Source: Thiocapsa bogorovii
GTDB taxonomy: Bacteria; Pseudomonadota; Gammaproteobacteria; Chromatiales; Chromatiaceae
Reading direction: 5' to 3'
Assembly (NCBI RefSeq): GCF_021228795.1
Contig: NZ_CP089309.1
Location: 1,240,001-1,304,000 of the forward strand
DNA length: 64,000 nt
Positions within the stretch are counted from its first letter, which is position 1, and each line of letters begins with the position of its first letter. This document shows, in pieces, positions 43,521-52,867 of this stretch. The notes below the pieces were generated by a model. It was not told where the DNA came from. It did not search any database and worked only from the letters and a program-made list of their open reading frames with translations. The translations under genes and the position numbers were made by a program.

Positions 43521-44738
43521 ATGTCGGAGCACGACCCCCTCAAAGAACTTCACATCGACCGGGCCGACCGTGACGGCGGCGGTCACCGCGGGCTTTGGCT
43601 TCTTCTCGTACTCCTCGTGATCGGTGCCCTCGGCGGCGGCGCCTATTATGCGGTCTCCGAAAGCACGACCCCGGTGGATGTCGCGATCGCGCAGGTGCCG
43701 GACGCGGGTCCGACGGCCGTGCTCGACGCGACCGGCTATGTCATCGCCCGACGCCAAGCAACGGTCTCGAGCAAGATCTCGGGCAAGCTCGCCGAGGTCT
43801 TGATCGAGGAAGGCGTGAAGGTCGCTGCGGATCAGGTGCTTGCACGCCTCGACGACACGGACGCGGAAGCCCAGCTCGATCTCGCACGGGCACGGCTGGC
43901 CGCGGCGCAGGCGAGGCTCGCCGAGATCCAGGTCCAACTGGAACAAGGTCGACGAGGCCTGAAGCGACAGACCGAGCTGCGTTCGCGTCAATTGGCGTCC
44001 GAAGAGGCCCTCGAAACCGCCGAAACGCAGGTCGAGACCCTGGCCGCACAACTCGAGGCCCAGCGCAGTCAGGTGCGGGTCTCCGAGGCCGAGGTGCAGG
44101 TCGCGCAGGTCGCCTACGACAACACGGTCGTGCGCGCGCCCTTTGCCGGCATCATCGTGGCGAAGGCCGCCCAGCCCGGCGAGATCGTCTCGCCGATGTC
44201 GGCGGGCGGCGGGTTCACCCGCACCGGGATCGGCACCATCGTGGATATGGACTCGCTGGAGATCGAGGTCGACGTCAACGAGGCCTTCATCAATCGGGTC
44301 CGACCCGATCAACCCGTACAGGCGGTGCTCGACGCCTACCCGGATTGGACGATCCCGGCATCGGTGATCGCGATCATCCCCACGGCGGATCGCAGCAAGG
44401 CGACGGTGCGGGTCCGGATCCGAATCGACGCGAAGGATCCGCGCCTGATCCCGGAGATGGGCGTGCGGGTCTCCTTCATGCAGGATGTCGACGACGGCCC
44501 GGCGCAGGCAAGCGAAGGCGTCCTGGTCCCTTCGAGCGCGATTCGCGAGCGTGGCGAGGAACGCATCGTCTTCGTGCTGGACGGGGACCATGTGCGCGAG
44601 CGACAGGTCGTTGCGGGAAGCGAGGTCGGCGATCGACGCCTGGTCGAGCAGGGGTTGGCGGCGGGCGAGCGGGTGGTCCGCGACCCGCCGCGCGAGCTGA
44701 CCGACGGCACGCGCGTCTCCTCGCGCGACGGGGCTTGA
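43521..44738 (+). CDS. Periplasmic adaptor of an ABC exporter (MacA/HlyD-like)
   Basis: This 405-residue membrane-fusion protein has an N-terminal membrane helix at about residues 25-45 (GLWLLLVLLVIGALGGGAYY). A biotinyl-lipoyl domain (SSKISGKLAEVLIEEGVKVA) is interrupted by a coiled-coil hairpin at about 110-195 rich in Ala/Gln/Glu, followed by a beta-barrel domain. It would link the inner-membrane ABC complex to an outer-membrane channel. Its stop overlaps the ATG of the ABC ATPase gene (TGATG), so the export operon is adaptor, ATPase, permease, permease. Confidence 0.92.
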   Translation: MSEHDPLKELHIDRADRDGGGHRGLWLLLVLLVIGALGGGAYYAVSESTTPVDVAIAQVPDAGPTAVLDATGYVIARRQATVSSKISGKLAEVLIEEGVKVAADQVLARLDDTDAEAQLDLARARLAAAQARLAEIQVQLEQGRRGLKRQTELRSRQLASEEALETAETQVETLAAQLEAQRSQVRVSEAEVQVAQVAYDNTVVRAPFAGIIVAKAAQPGEIVSPMSAGGGFTRTGIGTIVDMDSLEIEVDVNEAFINRVRPDQPVQAVLDAYPDWTIPASVIAIIPTADRSKATVRVRIRIDAKDPRLIPEMGVRVSFMQDVDDGPAQASEGVLVPSSAIRERGEERIVFVLDGDHVRERQVVAGSEVGDRRLVEQGLAAGERVVRDPPRELTDGTRVSSRDGA

Positions 44739-45490
44739 TGACGAACCTCGAGCCCGAGCCGATGTCGGATTCGTCTTTGAACGGACAACACGACGCCGAC
44801 GCGCCCTTGGTCGCCATCCGCGGCGTGAGCAAGGTCTACGAGCGCGGTCGGCAGCGCATCGAGGTGCTGCATCATGTCGATCTGGATATCCCCGAGGGCG
44901 ACTTCCTCGCCCTGATGGGCCCGTCCGGATCGGGCAAGAGCACGCTGCTCAATATGATCGCGGGTCTGGATCTGCCGAGCGAAGGCACCTTGAGCGTCGC
45001 CGGGCGCCGGATCGACCGGATGTACTCGGCCGAGCTGGCGCGCTGGCGGGCGGCCCACGTCGGCTTCGTCTTCCAGTTCTACAACCTGCTGCCGGCACTC
45101 TCGGCGCAGAAGAACGTCGAGCTGCCGTTGCTGCTGACGCGGCTGTCGGCGGCGCGGCGTCGACGCAACGCGGCGGTTGCGCTCGACCTGGTCGGGCTTG
45201 CGGACCGCGCCTCGCACAAGCCCAGCGAGCTCTCGGGCGGCCAGCAGCAGCGCGTCGCCATCGCCCGAGCGATCGTCTCCGACCCGACGCTCTTGGTCTG
45301 CGACGAGCCCACGGGTGATCTCGACCGCCACTCGGCCGAGGAGGTGCTGATGCTCCTGCAACGACTCAACCGCGACTACGGCAAGACCATGATCATGGTC
45401 ACTCACGACCCTAAGGCGGCCGAATTCGCGCAGCGTGTCCTGCATCTGGACAAGGGGACTCTGGTGGAGCAGGCGGGAACGTCGGCGTGA
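44738..45490 (+). CDS. ABC transporter ATPase (MacB/LolD type)
   Basis: This 250-residue ATPase has Walker [10 protein letters not shown] at about residues 66-74, Q loop [10 protein letters not shown], signature [10 protein letters not shown], Walker [13 protein letters not shown] and H loop MVTHD. The subfamily is that of LolD/MacB/FtsE-like ATPases, which power mechanotransmission rather than classic transport. The start overlaps the adaptor's stop. After its stop comes a 250-bp spacer with a 7-bp tandem repeat before the permease genes, which is unusually long for this operon. Confidence 0.94.
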   Translation: MTNLEPEPMSDSSLNGQHDADAPLVAIRGVSKVYERGRQRIEVLHHVDLDIPEGDFLALMGPSGSGKSTLLNMIAGLDLPSEGTLSVAGRRIDRMYSAELARWRAAHVGFVFQFYNLLPALSAQKNVELPLLLTRLSAARRRRNAAVALDLVGLADRASHKPSELSGGQQQRVAIARAIVSDPTLLVCDEPTGDLDRHSAEEVLMLLQRLNRDYGKTMIMVTHDPKAAEFAQRVLHLDKGTLVEQAGTSA

Positions 45491-45507
45491 ATATCCGGTC
45501 GCACGCG

Positions 45508-45580
45508 CAGCCGTCAGCCGTCAGCCGTCAGCCGTCAGCCGTCAGCCGTCAGCCGTCAGCCGTCAGCCGTCAGCCGTCAG
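45508..45580 (+). repeat. 7-bp tandem repeat, about 10.4 copies
   Basis: The unit CAGCCGT is repeated ten times without error plus three further bases, in the spacer between the ABC ATPase and the first permease. About 110 bp further on (45685-45736), a purine-rich stretch with repeated GGAGGC/GGCAGGAAGC units follows. The 7-bp period makes this prone to slippage. Confidence 0.95.
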
Positions 45581-45740
45581 CTACGCGCCGCCCGCTGGAT
45601 GATTCCGAGACCTCAGGCATGTGTCCGTTGACTCGACAAAAATTCGGCACGCGACGCCCGTGCTTCGATAAGCCGACCGGCAGGAAGCTGGAGGCTGGAG
45701 GCAGGAAGCTGCCGGCAGGCGGCAGGCGGCTCCCCCCAAG

Positions 45741-46901
45741 ATGAAATACCTGCCTCTGCTCTTCTCCGCCCTCATGCGCAAGAAGATGCGCACCCTGCTG
45801 ACCCTCCTCTCGGTGGCTGCGGCCTTCGCGCTCTTCGGCATGCTCGATGCGGTGCGGGTCGCCTTCAGCGCGCCGCAGAGCGTGATCGGGATCGATCGGC
45901 TGATCACATCCTCGCGTCTGTCGCTCATCCAGCCCCTGCCCTACGCGGATTTGGCGCGCATTACCTCGACCCCGGGCGTGAAGGCCGTCACCTACGCCAG
46001 TTGGTTCGGCGGCATCTACCAAGACCCGAAGAACTTCTTCCCGAACTTCCCCGTGGAGCCCGAGAGCTATCTGGACATGTACCCGGAGCTCGTGTTGCCG
46101 GATGCGCAACGTCAGGCGTTCATCAAGACGCGCACGGGGGCCGTCGTCGGACAGAGTCTCGCCGACCTGTTCGGTTGGAAGGTCGGCGACAAGATCCCGT
46201 TGCGCCCGACCATCTATCCGCATCGCGATGGCGGTGACGTCTGGACCTTCGACCTGGTCGGCATCTTCAAGGCGGCACAGCCCGAGCTGCGCGGCTCGGA
46301 GAAGCAGATGCTCTTCAACCACACCTATTTCGACGAGGGACGCGAGATCGGGCAAGGCACGGTGGGGTGGTATGTCGTCCGGGTCGAGGATCCGGCGCGG
46401 GCGGACCAGGTGGCGCAGGCGATCGACGATCAGTTCGACAACTCCGCCTTCGAGACCCGCACCCAGAGCGAGCGCGAGTTTCAGCTCTCGTTCGCCAAGC
46501 AGATCGGGGACATCGGGCTCATCGTCACGGCCATCATGGCGGCGGTCTTCTTCACGCTCGTGCTGCTCACCGGCAACACCATGGCACAGTCCATCCGCGA
46601 GCGGATCCCGGAGTTGGCCGTGCTCAAGACCCTGGGTTTCACCAACCGTGCCGTGCTCGTCCTGGTCTTGAGCGAGGCGCTCGCGATGCTCCTGATCGGC
46701 GGACTGCTCGGCCTGGCGCTCGCCGATCTGGCCCTTCCGATCATCGGCGAGGCAAGCTCCGGGCAACTGGATGTCGCCCTGCAACCCGAGAGCTGGACGC
46801 TGGGGCTCGGTCTGATGCTGATCATCGGCACCTTGGTCGGGCTGCCGCCGGCGCTCAAGGCGATGCGACTGCGCATCGTGGATGCCCTCGCGGGCCGATG
46901 A
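45741..46901 (+). CDS. ABC transporter permease (FtsX/MacB type), first
   Basis: This 386-residue protein has the FtsX-like plan: one N-terminal membrane helix (residues about 15-40, LRRKKMRT-type entry at RKKMRTLLTLLSV), a periplasmic domain of about 220 residues, and three C-terminal helices containing ELAVLKTLGFTNRAVLVLVL. It works with the ATPase at 44738. The start ATG follows the repeat-rich spacer directly. The second permease begins 18 bp after its stop, so the exporter has two different permeases, probably as a heterodimer. Confidence 0.9.
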   Translation: MKYLPLLFSALMRKKMRTLLTLLSVAAAFALFGMLDAVRVAFSAPQSVIGIDRLITSSRLSLIQPLPYADLARITSTPGVKAVTYASWFGGIYQDPKNFFPNFPVEPESYLDMYPELVLPDAQRQAFIKTRTGAVVGQSLADLFGWKVGDKIPLRPTIYPHRDGGDVWTFDLVGIFKAAQPELRGSEKQMLFNHTYFDEGREIGQGTVGWYVVRVEDPARADQVAQAIDDQFDNSAFETRTQSEREFQLSFAKQIGDIGLIVTAIMAAVFFTLVLLTGNTMAQSIRERIPELAVLKTLGFTNRAVLVLVLSEALAMLLIGGLLGLALADLALPIIGEASSGQLDVALQPESWTLGLGLMLIIGTLVGLPPALKAMRLRIVDALAGR

Positions 46902-46919
46902 GAGCCGCACGAGACACGC

Positions 46920-48248
46920 ATGACACAACGCTCGTCCGCCGCATTGAAGTCGGCTTTGCCGATGATCGCCGCGAGTCTTGCCGTCGCGGCCTTCGTCGGG
47001 GGCTGGATCCTCACCCCCCGCCTCGTCGGCGGTCTTGGAGCTCTGTTCCTCGGCTGGCTGCTCCTGACCCGGACCGGTCGACAGGCCTTGGCGGTCGCAC
47101 GCGTCGGGTTGAGCACGGTGCCGGAGCGACTCGGCGCGACCTCGGTCGTGGTGGTCGGCATCGCCGGCGTGGTCGGAGTGCTGGTAGCCTTGCAGGCCAT
47201 GGCGGCGGGCTTCGAGGCGACGCTCACGGGCGCGGGCAACGACGAAACGGCCCTGGTGCTGCGGGCCGCAGCCAACGCCGAGCTCTCCTCCGCGCTGGAT
47301 CGTCCGTCGACAACCCTCGTCGCTCAGGCCCCGGGGATCGCCCGCGACGCCGACGGCCAGCCCGTCGCGTCGGCCGAGGTTGTCGTGGTGGCCAGCGTCC
47401 CCAAGCAATCGACGGGGACGGATGCGAACCTGGAAGTCCGCGGGGTCGGTCATGCCGCCTGGGATCTGCGCCCGCAGGTGCGGATCATCGCCGGCCGACG
47501 CTTTCGGCCGGGACTCCGCGAGCTGATCGTCGGACAGGGCGCGTTGCGACAGTTCAGCGGACTGGACATCGGCGACAGTCTCGTGCTGAACAATCAGGCG
47601 TGGCAGATCGTCGGGGTGTTCGCCTCGGGCGACACGCACGAGTCCGAGGTCTGGGGCGACGCCGAATCCATCGCCGGAGCCTACCGGCGCAACGGCTTCC
47701 AGTCCGTGGCCGTGCGCCTGACCTCGCCGGCGGCGCTCGAGACCCTCCGCTCCGCGCTGAGCGCCGACCCGCGCCTGCGGGTCGAGGTCCAGACCACGCG
47801 CGAGTATTACGGCAAGCAGTCGGAGCGTCTCACCCGGGTGATCCGGGCGGTCGGGATCGGCGTGGCGGTGCTCATGGCCCTCGGCGCCGTCTTCGGCGCG
47901 CTCAACACCATGTACGCGGCGGTCGCGAGCCGAGCACGCGAGATCGCGACCTTGCGCGCCTTGGGCTTCACCGGGCTCCCCGTAGTGGTCGCAGTGATGC
48001 TGGAGACCATGACCCTGGCCGCGGCCGGAGGGCTGCTCGGCGCCGGGATCGCCTGGGCCTTGTTTCATGGCTTCACGGTCTCGACCTTGGGTTCGAACTT
48101 CAGTCAAGTCGTCTTCCAATTCCAGGTGACCCCGGAGCTTCTGATCCGCGGCCTTCAGTGGGCGCTCGGCATTGGATTCATCGGGGGCATCTTCCCGGCG
48201 CTTCGCGCTGCAAGTCTTCCGGTCACGACGGCACTGCGGGAGTCTTGA
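46920..48248 (+). CDS. ABC transporter permease (FtsX/MacB type), second
   Basis: This 442-residue protein has the same layout as the previous gene but with an extra N-terminal helix pair (residues about 12-55) before the membrane segment near residue 77. The periplasmic domain spans residues about 100-310 and the last three helices contain EIATLRALGFTGLPVVVAVM. It is probably the second half of a heterodimeric MacB-like permease. It ends the export operon. The last conserved element before the C-terminus, FPALRAASLPVTTALRE, is typical of the family. Confidence 0.9.
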   Translation: MTQRSSAALKSALPMIAASLAVAAFVGGWILTPRLVGGLGALFLGWLLLTRTGRQALAVARVGLSTVPERLGATSVVVVGIAGVVGVLVALQAMAAGFEATLTGAGNDETALVLRAAANAELSSALDRPSTTLVAQAPGIARDADGQPVASAEVVVVASVPKQSTGTDANLEVRGVGHAAWDLRPQVRIIAGRRFRPGLRELIVGQGALRQFSGLDIGDSLVLNNQAWQIVGVFASGDTHESEVWGDAESIAGAYRRNGFQSVAVRLTSPAALETLRSALSADPRLRVEVQTTREYYGKQSERLTRVIRAVGIGVAVLMALGAVFGALNTMYAAVASRAREIATLRALGFTGLPVVVAVMLETMTLAAAGGLLGAGIAWALFHGFTVSTLGSNFSQVVFQFQVTPELLIRGLQWALGIGFIGGIFPALRAASLPVTTALRES

Positions 48249-48598
48249 TGGGCTGCTGCGCCGAGCTGCTCGCGGCCGTCGTTCGGGGCACTCGCGATCG
48301 AGCGGAACGCTGCGGCGAGACGACTCGGCAGCGATGACGCGGCCCCTTGCAGAACCGCGGACACCACACGAAGATCAGGCCGAAGTCACGGTCCGCACAT
48401 CGAGTTTCATTTGATCCTCGAATGAGCGCCGCATAGACTCGGGAGCAGAGGACCCACAGTCGCGCAACTTCCATGACCTGAGATAGGCACCTAAACCGCG
48501 CCGGCTCCGACAATCGTCGAGTCTGCCGAGGCCGATCCCGTTCAAAAACATTACATACCGCGACGGGCGCGGTTTAAACACGCGGGGAAACACGTCCG
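48249..48598 (+). other. Intergenic region upstream of the V-ATPase operon
   Basis: This 350-bp gap contains repeat element B1 (48492-48576) and, right after it, the purine-rich ribosome binding site of ntpB. No gene is supported in the first 240 bp. Confidence 0.5.
48492..48576 (+). repeat. Dispersed repeat, B type, copy B1
   Basis: An 85-bp element begins TAAACCGCGCCGGCTCCGAC and ends CGACGGGCGCGGTTTA, with inverted termini. It is homologous along its length to B2 read on the other strand, for example the shared interior GTCTGCCG and the CGATCCC...CAAAAA block. It lies 22 bp before ntpB. Confidence 0.85.
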
Positions 48599-49969
48599 AT
48601 GTCCCACACGCTCGTGCGCTACTCCAAGGTCGTCGAGATCGTCGGCGACCTCCTCAAGGTCCTGGTTCCGCCTCCGGTCTCCGAGCAAGGCGAACGTGTC
48701 GCGTTCGGCGACCTGGGATTGGTCGAGGATCCGAGCGGTTTCAAATCGATGGCGCGCGTGATCAGGCTCGAAGGCGAGCTGGTCTCGCTTCAGGTCTTCT
48801 CGGGGACCAAGGGGCTCTCCACGGAGGCGTCGGTCCGCTTCCTCGGTCACCCGATGCGCGTGACCTACTCTCCAAACGTCCTGGGCCGCGTCTTCCGCGG
48901 AGACGGCACCCCGTTCGATACCGGGCCCGGCCTTTCTCAAGATCCCAAGATCGAGATCGACGGCCCCTCGGCCAACCCGGCCCGACGAGCGCTCGCCTCC
49001 AAGATGGTGCGCACCGACGTCCCCATGATCGACATCTTCAACTCGTTGGTGGAGAGCCAGAAGATCCCGATCTTCTCGGTCGCCGGCGAACCCTACAACG
49101 CGCTGCTGGCGCGCATCGGCATCCAGGCGGATGCGGACATCGTCGTCTTCGGCGGACTCGGGCTCATCTTCGACGACTATCACTTCTTTCTGCGTCGCTT
49201 CGAGGACGCGGGCGTGTTCGCCCGAACCGTCATGTTCGTCAACCTCGCCTCCGACCCCGTGGTCGAGCGCCTGCTGGTTCCCGATATGGCCCTTGCGGTC
49301 GCGGAGCGGTTCGCGGTCGAGGAAGGCAAGCGGGTCCTCGTCCTGCTCAGCGACATGACCGCCTATGCCGACGCCATGAAGGAGGTCGGCATCGCGATGG
49401 AAGCCGTGCCGTCCAATCGCGGCTACATGGGCGATCTGTATTCGCAACTTGCGCGACGTTACGAGAAGGCCGCCGACTTCAAGGACGGCGGCTCGCTCAC
49501 CATCCTCACCGTGACCACGATGCCGGGTGGTGATGTCACGCACCCGGTGCCGGACAACACCGGCTACATCACGGAAGGCCAATTCTATCTCCACGACAGT
49601 ATGCTCGACCCCTTCGGCTCGCTCTCGCGTCTGAAACAACACGTGATCGGCAAGGTCACCCGCGAGGACCACAGCCAGATCATGAACACCATGATCCGCT
49701 TCTACTCGGGCGCCCGCGATGCCGAGCAGAAGCAGGCAATGGCCTTCGATCTGTCCGAGTTCGACATCCGCTTGATCAAGTTCGGGAACCTCTTTCGGGA
49801 ACGCTTCATGGACATCGATGTGAGCATTCCGCTGGAGAAGGGACTGGATCTCTGCTGGCGGACACTGGCCGAATGTTTCAATCGGGACGAGCTGCTGATG
49901 AAGGAGACCCTGATCGACAAGTATCTCCCGACGCTCGACGACGACGAGCGGATCCAGGCGGCGGCTTGA
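48599..49969 (+). CDS. ntpB: V-type ATPase subunit B (non-catalytic)
   Basis: This 456-residue protein is the nucleotide-binding but non-catalytic B subunit of the peripheral V1 head. The P-loop position reads FSVAGEPYNALLARIG, which lacks the GKT of a true Walker A, as expected for B. Other family landmarks are VLLSDMTAYADAMKE, VPSNRGYMGDLYSQLARRYE and the segment TEGQFYLHDSMLDPFGSLSR. It is the first gene of the ATPase operon here, whereas in the related bacterial operons I know it follows A. D begins 18 bp after its stop. Confidence 0.95.
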   Translation: MSHTLVRYSKVVEIVGDLLKVLVPPPVSEQGERVAFGDLGLVEDPSGFKSMARVIRLEGELVSLQVFSGTKGLSTEASVRFLGHPMRVTYSPNVLGRVFRGDGTPFDTGPGLSQDPKIEIDGPSANPARRALASKMVRTDVPMIDIFNSLVESQKIPIFSVAGEPYNALLARIGIQADADIVVFGGLGLIFDDYHFFLRRFEDAGVFARTVMFVNLASDPVVERLLVPDMALAVAERFAVEEGKRVLVLLSDMTAYADAMKEVGIAMEAVPSNRGYMGDLYSQLARRYEKAADFKDGGSLTILTVTTMPGGDVTHPVPDNTGYITEGQFYLHDSMLDPFGSLSRLKQHVIGKVTREDHSQIMNTMIRFYSGARDAEQKQAMAFDLSEFDIRLIKFGNLFRERFMDIDVSIPLEKGLDLCWRTLAECFNRDELLMKETLIDKYLPTLDDDERIQAAA

Positions 49970-49987
49970 CGCGGAGGAGTCCATCGC

Positions 49988-50593
49988 ATGTCACGCGTCA
50001 GCCTCAGCAAGTCCTCGCTCGCCAAGCAGAACCGCGCCTTGCAGACCTACGAGCGCTACCTGCCCTCGCTCGATCTGAAGCGCAAACAGATCATGACCGA
50101 GCGCGCCAAGGAGGTCGTGGCCCAAGAGGAGACCCGTCGCAAGATTGCAGCGCTGCGCACGCGCGTGACGGAGAACCTGCCCATGCTCGCCAACCGGGAG
50201 ATCGAGCTGGCCGACCTAGTGCATGTGCGCGGCGCACGCCTCGGCGAGGAAAACCTTCTCGGGACGCGGCTGCCCGTGCTCGAAGGGCTCGATCTCGTCA
50301 AACGCGACTATGGCTTGTTGAGCAAACCCCACTGGGTGGACGTCTTGGTCGATGCACTCTCCGAGATGCTGACGCTTCAAGCGCAGCTCGCGCTGCACGA
50401 TCGTCGTCTCGTATTGCTCGATGACGCGGTGCGCAAGGTCACTCAGCGGGTCAATCTGTTCGACAAGGTATTGATCCCGCGCACACGCGAGAACATCAAG
50501 CGGATTCGCATCCACCTCTCGGACGCCGAGCGCGCGGCGATCGTGCGCTCGAAGATCGCGAAGGGCAAACGACTCAGAGAGGCCTCGGCATGA
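49988..50593 (+). CDS. ntpD: V-type ATPase subunit D (central stalk)
   Basis: This 201-residue, nearly all-helical protein forms the rotating central stalk. The N-terminal LSKSSLAKQNRALQTYERYL and the C-terminal LFDKVLIPRTRENIKRIRIH match subunit D, whose two long helices form the coiled coil. Its stop overlaps the start of subunit I by four bases. No separate subunit F gene is found in the window; its absence is also usual in chlamydial-type operons. Confidence 0.93.
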   Translation: MSRVSLSKSSLAKQNRALQTYERYLPSLDLKRKQIMTERAKEVVAQEETRRKIAALRTRVTENLPMLANREIELADLVHVRGARLGEENLLGTRLPVLEGLDLVKRDYGLLSKPHWVDVLVDALSEMLTLQAQLALHDRRLVLLDDAVRKVTQRVNLFDKVLIPRTRENIKRIRIHLSDAERAAIVRSKIAKGKRLREASA

Positions 50594-52395
50594 GCATTCA
50601 ACGCCTGATGCGCCTGACGCTGGCCGGTCTCGCAACCGACAAGGATGCCGTCCTCGAACGGCTCCAAACGCTCGGCTGTCTGCATCTGATCCCGTTGCGA
50701 CCCGCGCCGAGGGAACCCGAGAAGGAGCCGGCCAGCCACGCCGTCGAGGCCCTGCAGGCGCTGCGCTATCTACAGGATTCGCGCGAGAAGCGTCGTCAGG
50801 TCCGAGAGCCGGAGGGGTTCGATCTGGCCGGCACCATCGCGGCCGTACTCGAGAATCAACAACGGCTGCGCGATGTGAGCGACCGCCGCGACGCCTTGGT
50901 CGAGCGCATCGCCGAGCTCGAGCCCTGGGGCGATTTCACGCTGCCGCCCGAGCAGGATCTGGCCGGGCGCAAGTTTTGGTTCTACATCGTGCCGCAGCGC
51001 CAGATGGCGCAGCTCGCAACGCTCGAGCTGCCCTGGCAGGTCGTGCATCGCGACAACCGTCAATCCTGGGTCGTGGTGATCGATCCGGACGAACCGCCCC
51101 GCGATGCGCTGCCTGTGCCGCGTACCCTGGCCGGGGCTTTGAGTCTCTCCGAGGTCCGCCGCCGTCTCGAAGCGGCCGAGCTCGAGCTCGAAGAGATCCG
51201 GGCCGAGCACCTTGCACTGACACGCTGGATCTATCTCATCTCGACACATCTCGCCCAAGCCGAGGACGCGGCCCAGCTTCGCCACGCACAGGCGCAGACA
51301 CGCGACGAGGAGTCCCTATTCCTGGTGCAGGGCTGGGTCCCCGAAGACGCGGTCGAGCCGGTTCAGGCGCTCGCCGAGCAACAGGGCCTGGCACTCTTGA
51401 CGGAGACGCCCGGACCGGACGATGCACCGCCGACCCTGCTCGACAATCCCGGCCCCATCGCCGCCGGCCAGGACCTGGTGGCCTTCTACCAGATGCCGGC
51501 CTACGACTCCTGGGATCCTTCTCGGGTGTTGTTCTTCTCGTTCGCGGCCTTTTTCGCGATGATTCTCTCCGATGCCGGCTACGCGGCCCTCTTGGGCGTG
51601 TTGCTGCTCGCCTATTGGCGCAAGTTCGGCCGCAGCGCGCTCGGCGGGCGTCTGCGCATCCTGGCCGGGGCGCTGGTCGGCACATCCGTGCTCTGGGGTG
51701 TCCTGGTGGGGAGTTATTTCGGTTTCGCGCCCCGCCCGGACAGCCTCCCGGGGCATCTGCATCTCCTCGATATCAACGATTTCGAGGTCATGATGCAGCT
51801 GTCGGTCGGGATCGGCGTGGTCCATCTCATCCTCGCCAATCTCGAGATGGCCGGCGCTCAACGCGGCCGAGCTGCTGGACGCGTGGCGATCGGCTGGATT
51901 GCGGTGATGGTCGGCGGCTTTACGCTCTGGGTCGCGGGTGATGCCGGGGCGCCCGAGTGGGTCGTCCTTTCGGCGCAGATCCTGATGGGCCTCGGGTTCG
52001 CCGTGGTCCTGCTTCTGGGCAGCGACCGGCGCGTGGACGGCGTGAAGGCGTTCGCCCTGCGCGGCCTGGACGGTCTGAGCAACCTGGTGCGGGTCACACA
52101 GGTCTTCGGGGACGTGCTCTCCTATCTGCGGCTCTTCGCACTCGGCCTGGCCTCCGCCTCGATGGCGATGACCTTCAACGGGTTGGCCAGGGACGTCGCA
52201 ACCGAGATGCCGGGTCTGGGACTGCTGTTCGCCATCCTCATCCTACTGGCCGGACATGCGCTGAATCTGCTGCTCGCGCTCATGAGCGGCGTGGTCCACG
52301 GGCTGCGGCTGAACTTCATCGAATTCTACAACTGGGCCCTGGCCGGCGAAGGCTACCCCTTCAAACCCTTTAAACGGACGGAGTTGCGCGAATGA
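50590..52395 (+). CDS. ntpI: V-type ATPase subunit I (membrane stator, a-subunit equivalent)
   Basis: This 601-residue protein has a cytoplasmic N-terminal domain (residues 1-300, with coiled-coil parts) and a membrane domain of about seven helices. The ion-path Arg lies in the conserved helix VLSYLRLFALGLASASMAMT near residue 520. The C-terminal HGLRLNFIEFYNW motif is typical of the family. It forms the half-channels for ions beside the K ring. It overlaps both D and K genes by four bases, so expression is tightly coupled. Confidence 0.94.
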   Translation: MSIQRLMRLTLAGLATDKDAVLERLQTLGCLHLIPLRPAPREPEKEPASHAVEALQALRYLQDSREKRRQVREPEGFDLAGTIAAVLENQQRLRDVSDRRDALVERIAELEPWGDFTLPPEQDLAGRKFWFYIVPQRQMAQLATLELPWQVVHRDNRQSWVVVIDPDEPPRDALPVPRTLAGALSLSEVRRRLEAAELELEEIRAEHLALTRWIYLISTHLAQAEDAAQLRHAQAQTRDEESLFLVQGWVPEDAVEPVQALAEQQGLALLTETPGPDDAPPTLLDNPGPIAAGQDLVAFYQMPAYDSWDPSRVLFFSFAAFFAMILSDAGYAALLGVLLLAYWRKFGRSALGGRLRILAGALVGTSVLWGVLVGSYFGFAPRPDSLPGHLHLLDINDFEVMMQLSVGIGVVHLILANLEMAGAQRGRAAGRVAIGWIAVMVGGFTLWVAGDAGAPEWVVLSAQILMGLGFAVVLLLGSDRRVDGVKAFALRGLDGLSNLVRVTQVFGDVLSYLRLFALGLASASMAMTFNGLARDVATEMPGLGLLFAILILLAGHALNLLLALMSGVVHGLRLNFIEFYNWALAGEGYPFKPFKRTELRE

Positions 52396-52838
52396 ACGAA
52401 TTTGTGGTTGCGCTGGGCTGGGCCGGACTCTTCGCCCCCATGGCCCTGGGTGCGATCGGCAGCGTCATCGGCTGCGCGGTTGCCGGACAGGCGGCGATCG
52501 GCGCCATGGTGGATACGGATTCGGGCTACGGACGCTACATTGGTGTGTCGGTGATGCCCTCGTCGCAGGTCATCTACGGCATCGTCATCATGTTCAGCCT
52601 GCAGCGCGACGTCACACCCGTGACCGCACCGGCGCTCTTCGGTATCGGTCTGCTCTCGGGTCTCGCGTTGCTCTTCTCGGCGATGCGTCAGGGTCAGGCG
52701 TGCGCCTCGGCGATTCACGCCAGCAAGACCAAGCCCGAGATCTTCGGTCTCTCGCTGGCACCGGCCGCCATCGTCGAAGGCTTCGCCGTGTTCGCCTTCG
52801 TGTTTGCGCTGGTCTTGGCCGGCGGGATCCCCGGATGA
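52392..52838 (+). CDS. ntpK: V-type ATPase subunit K (rotor ring proteolipid)
   Basis: This 148-residue protein has four membrane helices formed by two hairpins. The ion-binding acid is E129 in AIVEGFAVFAF, present only in the second hairpin. Ser58-Gln59 in MPSSQVIYG and Gln102 in QGQACASA correspond to residues that coordinate Na+ in the Enterococcus hirae K ring (Thr64, Gln65, Gln110, Glu139). This pattern supports Na+ rather than H+ coupling, as an inference from homology. Its stop overlaps an ATG that could start subunit E. Confidence 0.93.
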   Translation: MNEFVVALGWAGLFAPMALGAIGSVIGCAVAGQAAIGAMVDTDSGYGRYIGVSVMPSSQVIYGIVIMFSLQRDVTPVTAPALFGIGLLSGLALLFSAMRQGQACASAIHASKTKPEIFGLSLAPAAIVEGFAVFAFVFALVLAGGIPG

Positions 52839-52867
52839 GCCGTACGAGCAGCGAGGGGCGCGATACC

